A stretch of DNA of 56,917 bases from a virus: positions 1 to 56,917 of IMG/VR virus record IMGVR_UViG_3300035660_000009, one strand, 5' to 3'. Shown here piece by piece: positions 48,401-56,482 of the stretch; within the stretch, counting starts at the first letter, position 1, and each line of letters starts with the position of its first letter. A program made the position numbers and the translations under genes. The notes beneath the pieces are model-generated. The model ran no database searches and had not been told where the DNA came from. It saw nothing but the letters and a program-made list of their open reading frames with translations.

Positions 48401-49381
48401 TTACGACCGACGGAGACGTGAACTGCAGTGGGAGCACCGATGGGCGTTTGTCGCCATCACGGTGGTCGCTTCACCGAGGAGTGTCGTCACCCTCTCCCGA
48501 CTCGCGGTGGGAAGGTCCCTCGCGGACATGGTCGCGAGGTTCATCACGTCGTACATCGAGGGGGAGTTCGGCAACTCGGGCAACATCTCCACGACGCCCT
48601 GGACGAAGGGTCTCGGGAGAGCGAACTCCTGACCCAACCGGATGATGGTCTGCTCGTTGTTCTCCACGCGGACGTCGTCGAGGGCGAACAGGTGGCCGAC
48701 CAACGTGGTCGCCCGAACCTTCTGTGCCTGGCACACGTTCCGCACCTCCTGGGCGACGAGGTCGGTGTGGTTGACCTTGCGGAGACGTTCGTAGCACCGC
48801 TGCACCCCGTTCGTGCACGCCAACCTCCAGCAATACGGACCGAGTTCCACCTGGCCGTTCATCCTGACGACGATCCCGGTGTGGATGAGGTCACCCTTCT
48901 CCTTCGGGCGGTCTGTCGCCTGCTGGCTGACGAACCACATCCGAAGGGTGTGACCGTGCTCCTCGATCTGGACGTTCTTGACCGGGATCTCCTCGGCGAT
49001 GACGTCGAAGACGGTCGCGGGTGGAACAACACAACCACCCTTGGGTGTCGTAACCGAGGACACCCTACTCACCGTCCCCGTGAACCTCGCCAACACGTCC
49101 TTCCGTTTGGCGATGCTGTGGGAGATCATCCGAGCGACCAGCTCGGGGTCACTCTCGAACTCCCTCAGTCCTCCGGACGAGATCCCCGCTTGGGCGAGCA
49201 ACCCGATGGTGTCCGTAACGGGAAGGACCATGTCCCCCCGACGGAGACCGATTCGCGTTCCCTCGACCTCCGGGATCAACACCAACCCGGTCTTCGAGAG
49301 TTCCGTGTCCAGAGCCCAGTGACCCATCTGCTGGACCCTGCTACGGCCTTCCTCCAGCGTGAGCATTGCCGGTTGGACCAT
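48401..49381 (-). CDS. DUF932-like phage protein
   Basis: ATG 49381, AGGAGAG upstream, 39 nt below promoter element 12. The order 'GLVLIPEVEG...VLPVTDTIGLLAQAGI', an alpha/beta middle (WFVSQQATDRP, HTGIVVRMNG) and CTNGVQRC fits the DUF932 / phage-plasmid-like family only loosely. Those proteins are often expressed early and their role is unclear. Ends with HRCSHCSSRLRRS, a possible zinc pair. Call is tentative. Confidence 0.4.
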   Translation of the reverse strand: MVQPAMLTLEEGRSRVQQMGHWALDTELSKTGLVLIPEVEGTRIGLRRGDMVLPVTDTIGLLAQAGISSGGLREFESDPELVARMISHSIAKRKDVLARFTGTVSRVSSVTTPKGGCVVPPATVFDVIAEEIPVKNVQIEEHGHTLRMWFVSQQATDRPKEKGDLIHTGIVVRMNGQVELGPYCWRLACTNGVQRCYERLRKVNHTDLVAQEVRNVCQAQKVRATTLVGHLFALDDVRVENNEQTIIRLGQEFALPRPFVQGVVEMLPELPNSPSMYDVMNLATMSARDLPTASRERVTTLLGEATTVMATNAHRCSHCSSRLRRS

Positions 49382-49419
49382 GTGTGGCTCTCCTATCCCT
49401 GTCCCTTACCCCTCACCCT

Positions 49420-49435
49420 ATATTATATGCCAACC
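49420..49435 (-). promoter_or_regulatory. Phage promoter element, copy 12
   Basis: Minus-strand sense GGTTGGCATATAATAT, 38 nt before the start at 49381 and directly after the stop at 49437. Confidence 0.78.
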
Positions 49436-49436
49436 C

Positions 49437-49871
49437 TTACGGGAGGGCTGTTAGGGTCCATGTGAATTTGAACTGGTAGTCGGACGTCTTGAGGTGTGGG
49501 GCGAAGACCGCACGGGCGATGAGTTCGCCGTTAGCCGCGACCAGACCCGCCTCAGAGATGGGGAACCCGTTCGCCTCGCCCACGAGGAGGTAGACAACAA
49601 GTTGTGCGGTGTCGTCAGTGGGATAGGTGCGCGAGGCGATGTCCTTAATAGGGGTTATGGGGGTCTGGAGTAGGGTGTCCGTCACGAGGGGTGAGTCCGT
49701 TCCCGTTCCGAACTGCATCTTCGCGACCTGTTGGTTCGCCGCATCGTCACCCGCGAGGAGTTTCGCAAGGTGGGTGTACCCCTGGTTGAGGAACAGGTTG
49801 TGCGTCTCAGCGACCCGTACGACCTCACCCGTTACGGGGTTTACCTTGTCCACAACGAGTTCGCCTCTCAT
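49437..49871 (-). CDS. Tail-associated structural protein A
   Basis: ATG 49871 with AGGAG. The pattern HNLFLNQGYTHLAKLLAG, KMQFGTGTDSPLVTDTLL, SEAGLVAANGELIARAVF and FTWTLTALP is that of small phage tail/baseplate proteins ('N.it..G.d.la..l....y..lG.g....d..L', then a final strand with W). It shares the layout with 50374-50847. The presence of two such genes in a non-structural region is unusual. Confidence 0.6.
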   Translation of the reverse strand: MRGELVVDKVNPVTGEVVRVAETHNLFLNQGYTHLAKLLAGDDAANQQVAKMQFGTGTDSPLVTDTLLQTPITPIKDIASRTYPTDDTAQLVVYLLVGEANGFPISEAGLVAANGELIARAVFAPHLKTSDYQFKFTWTLTALP

Positions 49872-50157
49872 AGTTGCCCACTCCTAAAAGGGTGGCCACA
49901 TCACGTGACCTCAGGAACCTCACCAGTTCACCGAACTTGATCTCCACCGCACCCAACCTAACGGCCAACGCTCTCTTGCCCTTTGTCAAGTCGTAATGTG
50001 GGAGGCGTTTGTCCTGAAACCACTCCCTCTTCAACCCCAACCGTGTGGCGAAAGAGTGGAGTTCCTCGAGAGAGTCGGCCACAAGGTGGCAAGACTCGGT
50101 GTACCTCCACCTCGCATTCGGTACGCAAAAACCCAAACTGTCAACGTATACACTCAT
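49825..50157 (-). CDS. DUF4031 family protein
   Basis: The product reads MSVYVDSLGFCVPNARWRYTESCHLVADSLEELHSFATRLGL..., then W-F-Q, LPHYDLTKGKRALAVRLGAVEI. This is the DUF4031 pattern ('v.vD.......w.hm.aD..eELh.FA..lGl...wfq....hYdl...kR..Ai..GA'). Function is unknown in this family. ATG 50157 with a weak GGTG site. Confidence 0.75.
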   Translation of the reverse strand: MSVYVDSLGFCVPNARWRYTESCHLVADSLEELHSFATRLGLKREWFQDKRLPHYDLTKGKRALAVRLGAVEIKFGELVRFLRSRDVATLLGVGNYERRTRCGQGKPRNG

Positions 50158-50366
50158 CACTCACCGGGTCGCGGTAACCGAGCAAACCTGCGGAGGAACC
50201 TCTCCGACGACCAACCCGTGCCGCCGAATGAGTTCGCCCACCTAAAACCCCGTCCGTCCCCTGAATTGTAGGTGGGTCCTCGAAGGGTGATGCGGTCTGA
50301 CCCACCCGCTGGTTGCTCAACAACCAACACCATTCCTACCCGCAACTGTGTGTGTCTCGGGATCAT
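50157..50366 (-). CDS. Hypothetical protein, 69 aa
   Basis: Start MIPRHTQLRVGMVLVVEQPAG at 50366 (GTG 50372 is an alternative directly after the upstream TAA). The sequence ends with RFLRRFARLPRPGE and has a small beta-barrel feel (GDGRGFRWANSFGG). No known family. Confidence 0.45.
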   Translation of the reverse strand: MIPRHTQLRVGMVLVVEQPAGGSDRITLRGPTYNSGDGRGFRWANSFGGTGWSSERFLRRFARLPRPGE

Positions 50367-50373
50367 GACCACG

Positions 50374-50847
50374 TTACACCCATGTGAGGGTCCACCTGAT
50401 AAGCCACTCAAAAGCACCACTTTTAGCCATCCCCGGGAAGGTTTTTCTTGCCGCCAACACGTGAGTGGAGAACAGGAGACCCGCCTCCTGGAAGACCACA
50501 CCGTTACCCAGACCCGCGGCGAGCGTGGCCTCGAACCTCACACTCTTCAGTGCGGGGTAGGAAAACGTCGTAACGGCGAACTCAACAGGGTTGGTTATCA
50601 CTGTGTCACCCGCGACCTCGGGTACACCACTCGTCCCGAGTTGGACGTACGCGACCTTGTAGTCCGCGGCGGGTCCACCTCCAACGATCCCTCTCACCTC
50701 CTGGGTGAGGAACCCAGCAACGATGACGTTCTCCTGGTCGACCAACCTCTCCCACTCCGCTTCACCGAACCCTCTTCTGAGGATCTCCAGCCGCCCTCGT
50801 ACCTGGGGGATCCTGTCAGAGCGGTTGCCAACTCGGGTGGTAGTCAC
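50374..50847 (-). CDS. Tail-associated structural protein B
   Basis: GTG 50847 with AAGGAG. Blocks VAYVQLGTSGVPEVAGDTVI, FQEAGLLFSTHVLAARKTF and FEWLIRWTLTWV parallel the tail-like protein A (QFGTGTDS..., ISEAGLVAANGELIARAVF, FTWTLTA). Both probably share a baseplate- or collar-type fold. RGRLEILRRGFGEAEWERLV is a helical N-terminus. Function by analogy only. Confidence 0.6.
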   Translation of the reverse strand: MTTTRVGNRSDRIPQVRGRLEILRRGFGEAEWERLVDQENVIVAGFLTQEVRGIVGGGPAADYKVAYVQLGTSGVPEVAGDTVITNPVEFAVTTFSYPALKSVRFEATLAAGLGNGVVFQEAGLLFSTHVLAARKTFPGMAKSGAFEWLIRWTLTWV

Positions 50848-50862
50848 AAGAGTCTCCTTTCC

Positions 50863-51048
50863 TCACTCACCATCCAGGTCTGCGGACAACCAATCCGCCC
50901 TCGTCCTTAGGTGTCTCTCGATCTGGTCCTTCAACTCTGGGTAGACCCACCCCTCACCCAACAACCAGTCCAGGTACGAGGTGGGAACGTCACTGATATG
51001 TTTCCCTTTGTGGCAACCGAATTGCAGGATCGGGTCGGGTTCAGGCAT
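50863..51048 (-). CDS. DUF3820-like protein, 61 aa
   Basis: The sequence MPEPDPILQFGCHKGKHISDVPTSYLDWLLGEGWV matches DUF3820 ('l.fGkhkGk...dvP.sYL.Wl'), followed by a helix. These small proteins occur with nucleases and helicases and may bind DNA. The start is ATG 51048; GTG 51060 is also possible. It overlaps the GT2 gene by 8 nt. Confidence 0.7.
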   Translation of the reverse strand: MPEPDPILQFGCHKGKHISDVPTSYLDWLLGEGWVYPELKDQIERHLRTRADWLSADLDGE

Positions 51049-51898
51049 GATGGGGTACACCCTTCTCCTTCAGGTACGCCTCTGCCGCAAGTTCACCACC
51101 AACACGCGAGGCAACTCGAGAGAACAGGACATGGTCGAACCCAGCAACCTCTAACTGGTGATCCTTCTCCGTGTAGTACCCTCTGACACACCAGAACGGT
51201 GCGTGCCCCTCGGAATGGATGACCGACCCTGTGGGACCCACACCGAGGTGTTGAACCTGATAGGGTGGTTTCGTTCGGGTACAATACGAGTAACCCGCAC
51301 TCTTAAGTGAGGCAAACTGTACGTCCGCGAACCCCTTCGGTTGGTCGCCGAAGTGGACACCCACTACGTCCAGTGCCCTACGGTCGAACACAACGTGTGC
51401 CTCACCCGTGTAACTCAGTTGTGCGAACATACTCGTACCAAACGAAAAGTGTTCACCCAGTGTCGCTAATCCGAAGAGGGTTAGCGCACCCACCTTGTGA
51501 CCCTCCTGGATCAACGCCTGCAGGTCGCCTACACACTCGTGGACCGTCGCGGAGGAGACGAGGACGTCGTCATCCTTGAGAAAGATATAGTCGTAGGGTG
51601 GGTCCACGCTGAGAGCGAGGGTCAACACGTCTCTCCTAGCGAGTCCACACCGTTGGTTTGCCACTGCAAGTGTAGGACGCCCGAGGTAACTCCGCTTCAG
51701 GGTACTCGCGTGAATCGCGACACCCTTGGAGAGCATCTCCTCGAGGTACGTGTGGACGTCCTTGTAGGTCGACCCGTCGTCGAAGATCCAGTAGGTAAAC
51801 TCGTCCCGCCTGTCCTTGAGGAGCCACCCCGTGGTCAACCTCAACAGGTTTGGCCTGTTGTAGGTGGTCGTGACGACGAGAACTTTAGGGTTGCTCAC
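51041..51898 (-). CDS. GT2-like glycosyltransferase
   Basis: GT-A-type fold: KVLVVTTTYNRPNLLRLTTG, FDDGSTYKDV, and the metal/donor motif DYIFLKDDDVLVS. The later AQLSYTGEAHVVFDRRALD and GFADVQFASLKSAG fit a GT2-like C-terminal part. GTG 51898 follows GGAGG. Together with the GT9-type and radical SAM genes it probably adds sugar to a virion, host or peptide substrate. Confidence 0.78.
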   Translation of the reverse strand: MSNPKVLVVTTTYNRPNLLRLTTGWLLKDRRDEFTYWIFDDGSTYKDVHTYLEEMLSKGVAIHASTLKRSYLGRPTLAVANQRCGLARRDVLTLALSVDPPYDYIFLKDDDVLVSSATVHECVGDLQALIQEGHKVGALTLFGLATLGEHFSFGTSMFAQLSYTGEAHVVFDRRALDVVGVHFGDQPKGFADVQFASLKSAGYSYCTRTKPPYQVQHLGVGPTGSVIHSEGHAPFWCVRGYYTEKDHQLEVAGFDHVLFSRVASRVGGELAAEAYLKEKGVPHHA

Positions 51899-52410
51899 TT
51901 AACGCAAACCTCCGTGGGTTGTCCGACACCCACCTCCGGAAGGTAGTCGCGGATGTGGGGGTTCCCTGGTGGCTTGTGGGAGAAGACCACCCACTTGACC
52001 CGCTTCGCTTTGAACCCTTCCTTCAGTTCCTCCCAAGACTGGTCGCCAGCGAACCTCCGGATAATCTGAAGCAGGTGGTTGCAAAAGACCCGACCGTGAG
52101 CGGGTGAGTTGCGACCAAGGCGGTGTTTGTACATCGCGACGTGGGTCAACTCGTGGAGGACCACAAAATCGTTCCACTTGGACTTAGGTAGCACGAGCGT
52201 GCCCATCCATCCCATGGACGCTCTCCACCAATCAGGACCGACGATGAACTTGAACTCGCGTCTCGCGAAGGGGTACTTGGTCTTCCACCACCGACTCCCA
52301 ACTACAGTGGAGATGAACTGTTTCACCTCGTCGAGCGACCCGAACTGCCGTCGGGTAGTGACGAAGCGCTCCGCGTCGTAGACCTTTTGCCTCTGCGAGT
52401 CGCGCTTCAT
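51895..52410 (-). CDS. Zinc metallohydrolase, TIGR04338-like
   Basis: HExxH zinc site in VVLHELTHVAMYKHRLGRNSPAHGRVFCNHLL, with a second His in the glutamate-region (H-G-x-x-F). The opening KRDSQRQKVYDAERFV is the signature of TIGR04338 putative metallohydrolases. ATG 52410, GGGAG upstream. Cellular role not known; it lies inside the glycosylation/radical SAM cluster. Confidence 0.75.
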   Translation of the reverse strand: MKRDSQRQKVYDAERFVTTRRQFGSLDEVKQFISTVVGSRWWKTKYPFARREFKFIVGPDWWRASMGWMGTLVLPKSKWNDFVVLHELTHVAMYKHRLGRNSPAHGRVFCNHLLQIIRRFAGDQSWEELKEGFKAKRVKWVVFSHKPPGNPHIRDYLPEVGVGQPTEVCVK

Positions 52411-52415
52411 TTGTG

Positions 52416-52616
52416 CTACTCCCAGTGCTCTCGAATGTGGTCCCTTATCTGCTCGAGTGTGAGCCACCCATAACCCTCGCGTAGAAGCATCGCTTGGATC
52501 TTCTTGAGCCCACTCTCGAACTGAGCCTTCACCCGGTCGGGTGTGGTCTCCACAACTCCCTGGTGTAACGCGTGTACGATCCGCTGCGCGCGTTTGTCAC
52601 TCATCAGGTCTGCCAC
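52416..52616 (-). CDS. Small hypothetical protein, 66 aa
   Basis: A GTG at 52616, 11 nt past GAGGAGG, or the ATG at 52604. The helical protein SDKRAQRIVHALHQG... then LREGYGWLTLEQIRDHIREHWE has no known motif. First gene below promoter element 13. Confidence 0.5.
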   Translation of the reverse strand: MADLMSDKRAQRIVHALHQGVVETTPDRVKAQFESGLKKIQAMLLREGYGWLTLEQIRDHIREHWE

Positions 52617-52639
52617 GGACGATCTACCCTCCTCTCGTT

Positions 52640-52655
52640 ATATTATATGGCAACC
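52640..52655 (-). promoter_or_regulatory. Phage promoter element, copy 13
   Basis: Minus-strand sense GGTTGCCATATAATAT, 23 nt before the start at 52616. The last codons of homing endonuclease 3 (RVAI-stop) are encoded by the element itself. Confidence 0.8.
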
Positions 52656-53362
52656 CGGTCACCACATTCCGCCGGCATCCGTTGGAACAACTCTTTCTCT
52701 GCCCATACCACGAATGTTGCACCGTTCTGTTGGCACCACAGTCTTCCAGCTTCGAACTTCAACCTCTTCGTCTCGCTCGTAACGTCCCACCCGACCTCGA
52801 TCAACTCCCGTCTTCCGTCTCGGTAGGTGACGAGGATGTCTGGGACATACAGTCGCTCCGTTCCCTTCGTATCGGTGTAAGGGATTGAGAAAGGTTCGTA
52901 CCTGTAGGAGACGACGGTCACGTCTTTCTCCAACCACTGGAATGCGAGTAACTCGTAGGACGACCGGTGGTAGAACCTCTTTCCATTCTTCGCAGACCAA
53001 AAGTGACCTACTCGACCCTGAAACCACTTTCCCTCAAGAATAAGTTGCACCACGGTCATAGACATTTTCGGGCGGGACCCCCGCAACTTCGCCCTGAACT
53101 CCTCCGAACGCGGAACCGCAGCGTACTTGTTGCCACGATGCCACGGGTGGGGTCCAGCAGCGTATCGGTTGCCGAGGTTTATCAGGCGAAGCTTCTCTCT
53201 CACCTCTTCACGGATCGGTGGTCGGGGCCTTCGTAACGCCTCCTGTACCTCTGGCCTCTTCGCGGGATTCTTGTCGCCACACATCGACGGTCGAGGAACC
53301 CCACGTCCGCCACCGTACTTGTTGCTAAGGTCCGCCAAACGAATCTTTTCCTCTCGTTCCAT
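52643..53362 (-). CDS. Homing endonuclease 3: NUMOD3 repeats plus PD-(D/E)XK-like domain
   Basis: Third paralogue of the 13258-13971 and 32547-33191 genes: GDKNPAKRPEVQ, IREEVREKLRLINLGNRYAAG, then RSSYELLAFQWLEKD, EPFSIPYTDTKG, YVPDILVTYRDGRRELIEVG and QNGATFVVWAEKEL. Again E-x-G replaces E-x-K. ATG 53362 has no clear ribosome-binding site. Inserted between the GT9-type gene and a promoter element, its 3' end reads through that element. Confidence 0.78.
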   Translation of the reverse strand: MEREEKIRLADLSNKYGGGRGVPRPSMCGDKNPAKRPEVQEALRRPRPPIREEVREKLRLINLGNRYAAGPHPWHRGNKYAAVPRSEEFRAKLRGSRPKMSMTVVQLILEGKWFQGRVGHFWSAKNGKRFYHRSSYELLAFQWLEKDVTVVSYRYEPFSIPYTDTKGTERLYVPDILVTYRDGRRELIEVGWDVTSETKRLKFEAGRLWCQQNGATFVVWAEKELFQRMPAECGDRVAI

Positions 53363-53363
53363 A

Positions 53364-54335
53364 TTACGTAGCAACCCGCGAGGTCTTTTCCACATGGTTG
53401 GCAATGGACTCCACGGAATGGCTCAACATCCTGTCACAACCCGTCTCACGGCACTCCTTCTTCCAGCCCTTGAGGGAGTTGTAGTTGCAAGGGAGACTAC
53501 ACCGGGTGCTCTCACCATCAAGGGGGGTGAGGGACGGGTAGGTCCGCGTGATGTTCCTCCCGTCTGTCGGACCGAAGACACCCACCGCGGGGGCACCGAG
53601 AGAAGCGCACAAGTGGACCATCAAGGAGTCCACTGTGAGGACCACCTTGCACTGCTTCACCACACCAGCGACGAGGGGAATGGGGAGACCCACACACAGT
53701 GTGGTACCGTCGGGGACCTCTATGGGGGGTACCACACAATCGAACCACACCACGTTACCGGACTTGGAGAGGCGTTCGGCAAGGGGCACCCACAAGTCTA
53801 CGGGAAGACTTCTTGCCCTACAGGTGCACCGTGGTTGGTACCCGATCAGAGGTCTACCGAGGTCGCACCTCTGAGTGACCCACTCTCGTGCGCACCTCAT
53901 CTCGTCTTCGGAAACACGCCACTGCGGACACGCGCGCGAAACGTCCTCCACACCCCCAGTCCGGGCGAACACCTGAGGACGGTTGAACAACAGTTCACCC
54001 ACACACGTTGCCTCGTACTGGAATGCTGGACAGTACTCGTCTACCACAGGGTAACCTCTGTCCAGGATCGACTTCAGGTATGGGTACTTGGTGGGGTCGA
54101 GGGGGTCGCACCTCCCCCTACGAGTCCTCCGAACGTCCTCCAGGAAACCGAGGCTCCACACCTCATCGACACCCACCAGGTGGCTCGCGGTGTCGACAAA
54201 CGGTTGAGGTGTGTATACGATCACACGCCAATGGGGGTGAGCGAGTTTGATCGCGAGAGCAGCAGCACCGAGGCAGATTACGTCACCGTACCCACCCGCC
54301 TCCCTCAACAAGATGACGCCCTCTTGGTCTCTCAC
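53364..54335 (-). CDS. GT9-like glycosyltransferase (heptosyltransferase family)
   Basis: GT-B pattern: N-terminal REAGGYGDVICLGAAALAIK ('G.iGDvl...p.l..l') and C-terminal VVLTVDSLMVHLCASLGAPAVGVFGPTD ('v..D.g..H.Aaa.g.p.v.lfGpt'), as in ADP-heptose:LPS transferases. GTG 54335 overlaps the radical SAM stop. It would transfer a sugar, perhaps with the GT2-like enzyme. Confidence 0.85.
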   Translation of the reverse strand: MRDQEGVILLREAGGYGDVICLGAAALAIKLAHPHWRVIVYTPQPFVDTASHLVGVDEVWSLGFLEDVRRTRRGRCDPLDPTKYPYLKSILDRGYPVVDEYCPAFQYEATCVGELLFNRPQVFARTGGVEDVSRACPQWRVSEDEMRCAREWVTQRCDLGRPLIGYQPRCTCRARSLPVDLWVPLAERLSKSGNVVWFDCVVPPIEVPDGTTLCVGLPIPLVAGVVKQCKVVLTVDSLMVHLCASLGAPAVGVFGPTDGRNITRTYPSLTPLDGESTRCSLPCNYNSLKGWKKECRETGCDRMLSHSVESIANHVEKTSRVAT

Positions 54336-55723
54336 TTCTGCTCACCCATTGGTTTACGCCCCTGAGGCGTCAACGCCCTTGGCTTCGGAACAATACGGGT
54401 TAGGTCAGTCGGAGGGAGGTTGGACATGATCCACGCGGCAGCCTTGAGCCAGATGAAACGGAGTGCGCACTGAGTGGCAACCGGGGCGGATATGTCACCG
54501 TGCACCCCGAGACTCTCCTCCCTGCAACCACCACCGCAAGAAAACCTCACGGGACACTGCATGCACCCCTTCCGTAAGTAGATCCTGTTGTCCAACCACT
54601 TCGCCCTGAGTTCCTCGTCGAGACCACCCCGGAACACGTTCCCAATCAACGAGGACTGCTCCCGGTGGCAGGCGAAAGTGTCCCCTTTGGAATTCACCGA
54701 CACGTATCCCACACCTGCCCCACATTCAGTTCCACTGTGGATACAATAGAGGAGTCTCTCGAGGGTCTTGGTGATGTTGTGGAACACGGGTTTCCGACCC
54801 AGTTGGATCTGCTCGACAAACCAATCCGCCACCTTTAGGTACTGGTCCTCCAACATCAGGAGGTCCTCCTGGGTAATGGTGACCTTGGAGGCATTGGGGT
54901 CGACGCACAGGGACTCCGTGAGGAAGGAGGGTTCGATGGACACGTGGTTCCCGAACCCATCCCAGACGAGTTGGTTCAAGAACTTCGCGACGTCGAGCAT
55001 CTCGCCAGCGGTGTCCTTGGTGTAGGTCGCTCTGAGGGTGATGGACCCCGTGAACTGTTCCTGCCTGAGGAGCCTCAATCCCTCGAGAACGTCCTTGAAG
55101 GAACCCCTCCCGTTCGCGTCCTTCCGGTGCCTGTCGTGGACGTGTTCGGGTCCGTCGAGGGACACGATGAAGGAGAACCTCCTACCCCTCAAGAACGCCA
55201 ACTTGTCCTTCGAGAACAACGTCCCGTTGGTGGTGATGTGGAAGTGTGGTTGAGCGGGGAAGGTCCTCCCCTCGAAGTACCTGACGACGTCCACGATCGT
55301 CCGCCAGTTCAAGAGTGGTTCACCACCGAAGAACCCGATACTCCCACCCTTAGCTGCCTCCACATTCGGGAAGAGGTAGTCGATCGCGGACCTCGCGGTG
55401 TCGAACGACATCATGTCCACACCAGGGTAATATGCCCGGACCAGGCAATAATCGCATCGAAGGTTACACGCGTGACAAGCCTCGATGACGAGATACCTGC
55501 ACGAGGAGAGCCTGTAACAGGGGAACACAGGTCGGTACTCCACCCCGAGGACGAGGTCGGGTGGGTGGTTTTTGGGGTTCTCACCAGGTTCGAGTTGTGC
55601 TAAGACCATCGAGTTGCAGTCGTACACGAACCTGCGGTCCCTAACAGTGAACTCGAACAGCTCGGGTTTCGCACCACCTGTGCACCTCACCTTAGGCGAG
55701 GTATCCGCGTTGAGAAGTTTCAT
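54332..55723 (-). CDS. Radical SAM/SPASM enzyme
   Basis: CxxxCxxC at C86-C93 (CNLRCDYCLVRAYYPG), GGEPLLNW, and TTNGTLFS mark the radical SAM core. The C-terminal SPASM-type part has CGAGVGYVSVNSKGDTFACH then CMQCPVRFSCGGGCREES with extra cluster cysteines. This build is that of peptide-modifying (RiPP) or sulfatase-maturase-type enzymes. ATG 55723, AGGAG, overlaps the Cys-rich gene's TGA. Substrate unknown; the adjoining Cys-rich protein is a candidate. Confidence 0.88.
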   Translation of the reverse strand: MKLLNADTSPKVRCTGGAKPELFEFTVRDRRFVYDCNSMVLAQLEPGENPKNHPPDLVLGVEYRPVFPCYRLSSCRYLVIEACHACNLRCDYCLVRAYYPGVDMMSFDTARSAIDYLFPNVEAAKGGSIGFFGGEPLLNWRTIVDVVRYFEGRTFPAQPHFHITTNGTLFSKDKLAFLRGRRFSFIVSLDGPEHVHDRHRKDANGRGSFKDVLEGLRLLRQEQFTGSITLRATYTKDTAGEMLDVAKFLNQLVWDGFGNHVSIEPSFLTESLCVDPNASKVTITQEDLLMLEDQYLKVADWFVEQIQLGRKPVFHNITKTLERLLYCIHSGTECGAGVGYVSVNSKGDTFACHREQSSLIGNVFRGGLDEELRAKWLDNRIYLRKGCMQCPVRFSCGGGCREESLGVHGDISAPVATQCALRFIWLKAAAWIMSNLPPTDLTRIVPKPRALTPQGRKPMGEQK

Positions 55724-55920
55724 CCTACTCTCCTAATGGGTGTGGAGGCGGTCCACTTTGGAACCCTCTCTCGGAGACCTAACAAGCACACAGCGAAAGG
55801 TTTGAGGAGGTAGGTCTGGAACCCTACACAGCACCGAGTGTAGAACTCACACCTCCGGTTCGCGTAGTGTGTGCATGCCTCACAGACAGCCAACCTAGTC
55901 TTTTTCACGTCCGGACTCAC
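55720..55920 (-). CDS. Small Cys-rich protein beside the radical SAM enzyme
   Basis: Start not firm: GTG 55920 or GTG 55908. The product has six cysteines (VCEACTHY, RRCEFYTRCCVGF, AVCLLGL). This resembles a common short phage zinc protein ('C..C.....C..c.C.v..K......CP.g.W'), but its position coupled to a SPASM enzyme also fits a maturation substrate. I cannot decide between the two. Confidence 0.55.
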   Translation of the reverse strand: MSPDVKKTRLAVCEACTHYANRRCEFYTRCCVGFQTYLLKPFAVCLLGLRERVPKWTASTPIRRVG

Positions 55921-56029
55921 TCACGGAACAGTAGTGCCCGTTTCGATGGTCCAGAACAACGACCACCCCATCCTCAAACCCCACCGACAGGATATAACCT
56001 TCCAGGTCAATTGTGATGTAGCGCACCAT
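55895..56029 (-). CDS. Small hypothetical protein, 44 aa
   Basis: ATG 56029 with AGGTG upstream gives MVRYITIDLEGYILSVGFED and ends in REKD. It overlaps the next gene's start by 26 nt. The strand-rich pattern is like the C-terminal fragment at the right edge (RVDARGHIIAVLMDDGVWYD). Function unknown. Confidence 0.45.
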   Translation of the reverse strand: MVRYITIDLEGYILSVGFEDGVVVVLDHRNGHYCSVSESGREKD

Positions 56030-56060
56030 CACCTATCCACCACCCACACTACATTCGGGT

Positions 56061-56423
56061 TCACCCGCGTAACCGCTCGACCTCGGACCGGAGACTAGAG
56101 ATGGTACCCAAGAGTTCCTTGTGTTGTCTCTCCCTCTCGTATCTCTCACGTTGTTCCTTGATCTGGTGCCTCGCGAGTGCCCATCCACCAACAGCACCCG
56201 CCACCACATACGGATTGGTGGGTTTTGGGTAGAGCGCCATATGGGGAACCCAGAACACGTCCACCAGTTGACCCACCCCGAGGAGACCCAAGGTGAACAA
56301 CCACAGGAAACCGGTAAAGGTCCTCCCGGTGTACAACCTGTGGAGACCACACAAACCGACTGCACACCCCAACCACAGGAGGTACGAGAGGAAGATGCTC
56401 TTCCCTTTAACCTTCGGGTACAT
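56061..56423 (-). CDS. TM2 domain membrane protein
   Basis: ATG 56423 with AAGGAGG. Two membrane helices (IFLSYLLWLGCAVGLCGLHR and GFLWLFTLGLLGVGQLVDVFW) joined by the GLHRLY-TGR turn are the TM2 pattern. The last 35 residues form a charged coiled coil. Small TM2 proteins occur in phages; role unknown. Confidence 0.75.
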   Translation of the reverse strand: MYPKVKGKSIFLSYLLWLGCAVGLCGLHRLYTGRTFTGFLWLFTLGLLGVGQLVDVFWVPHMALYPKPTNPYVVAGAVGGWALARHQIKEQRERYERERQHKELLGTISSLRSEVERLRG

Positions 56424-56482
56424 AGCTGACCTCCTTACGTTTGTGTGCCACACACCCAGGGCCAACTGATTACCCCATTAGG

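Noticed and set aside
53127-54365. Long plus-strand open frame opposite the GT9-like gene
   Set aside because: It mirrors a strongly supported minus-strand gene, has no ribosome-binding site and its translation has no recognisable motif. Other long plus-strand frames (for example near 6554, 13990 and 48428) fail in the same way.
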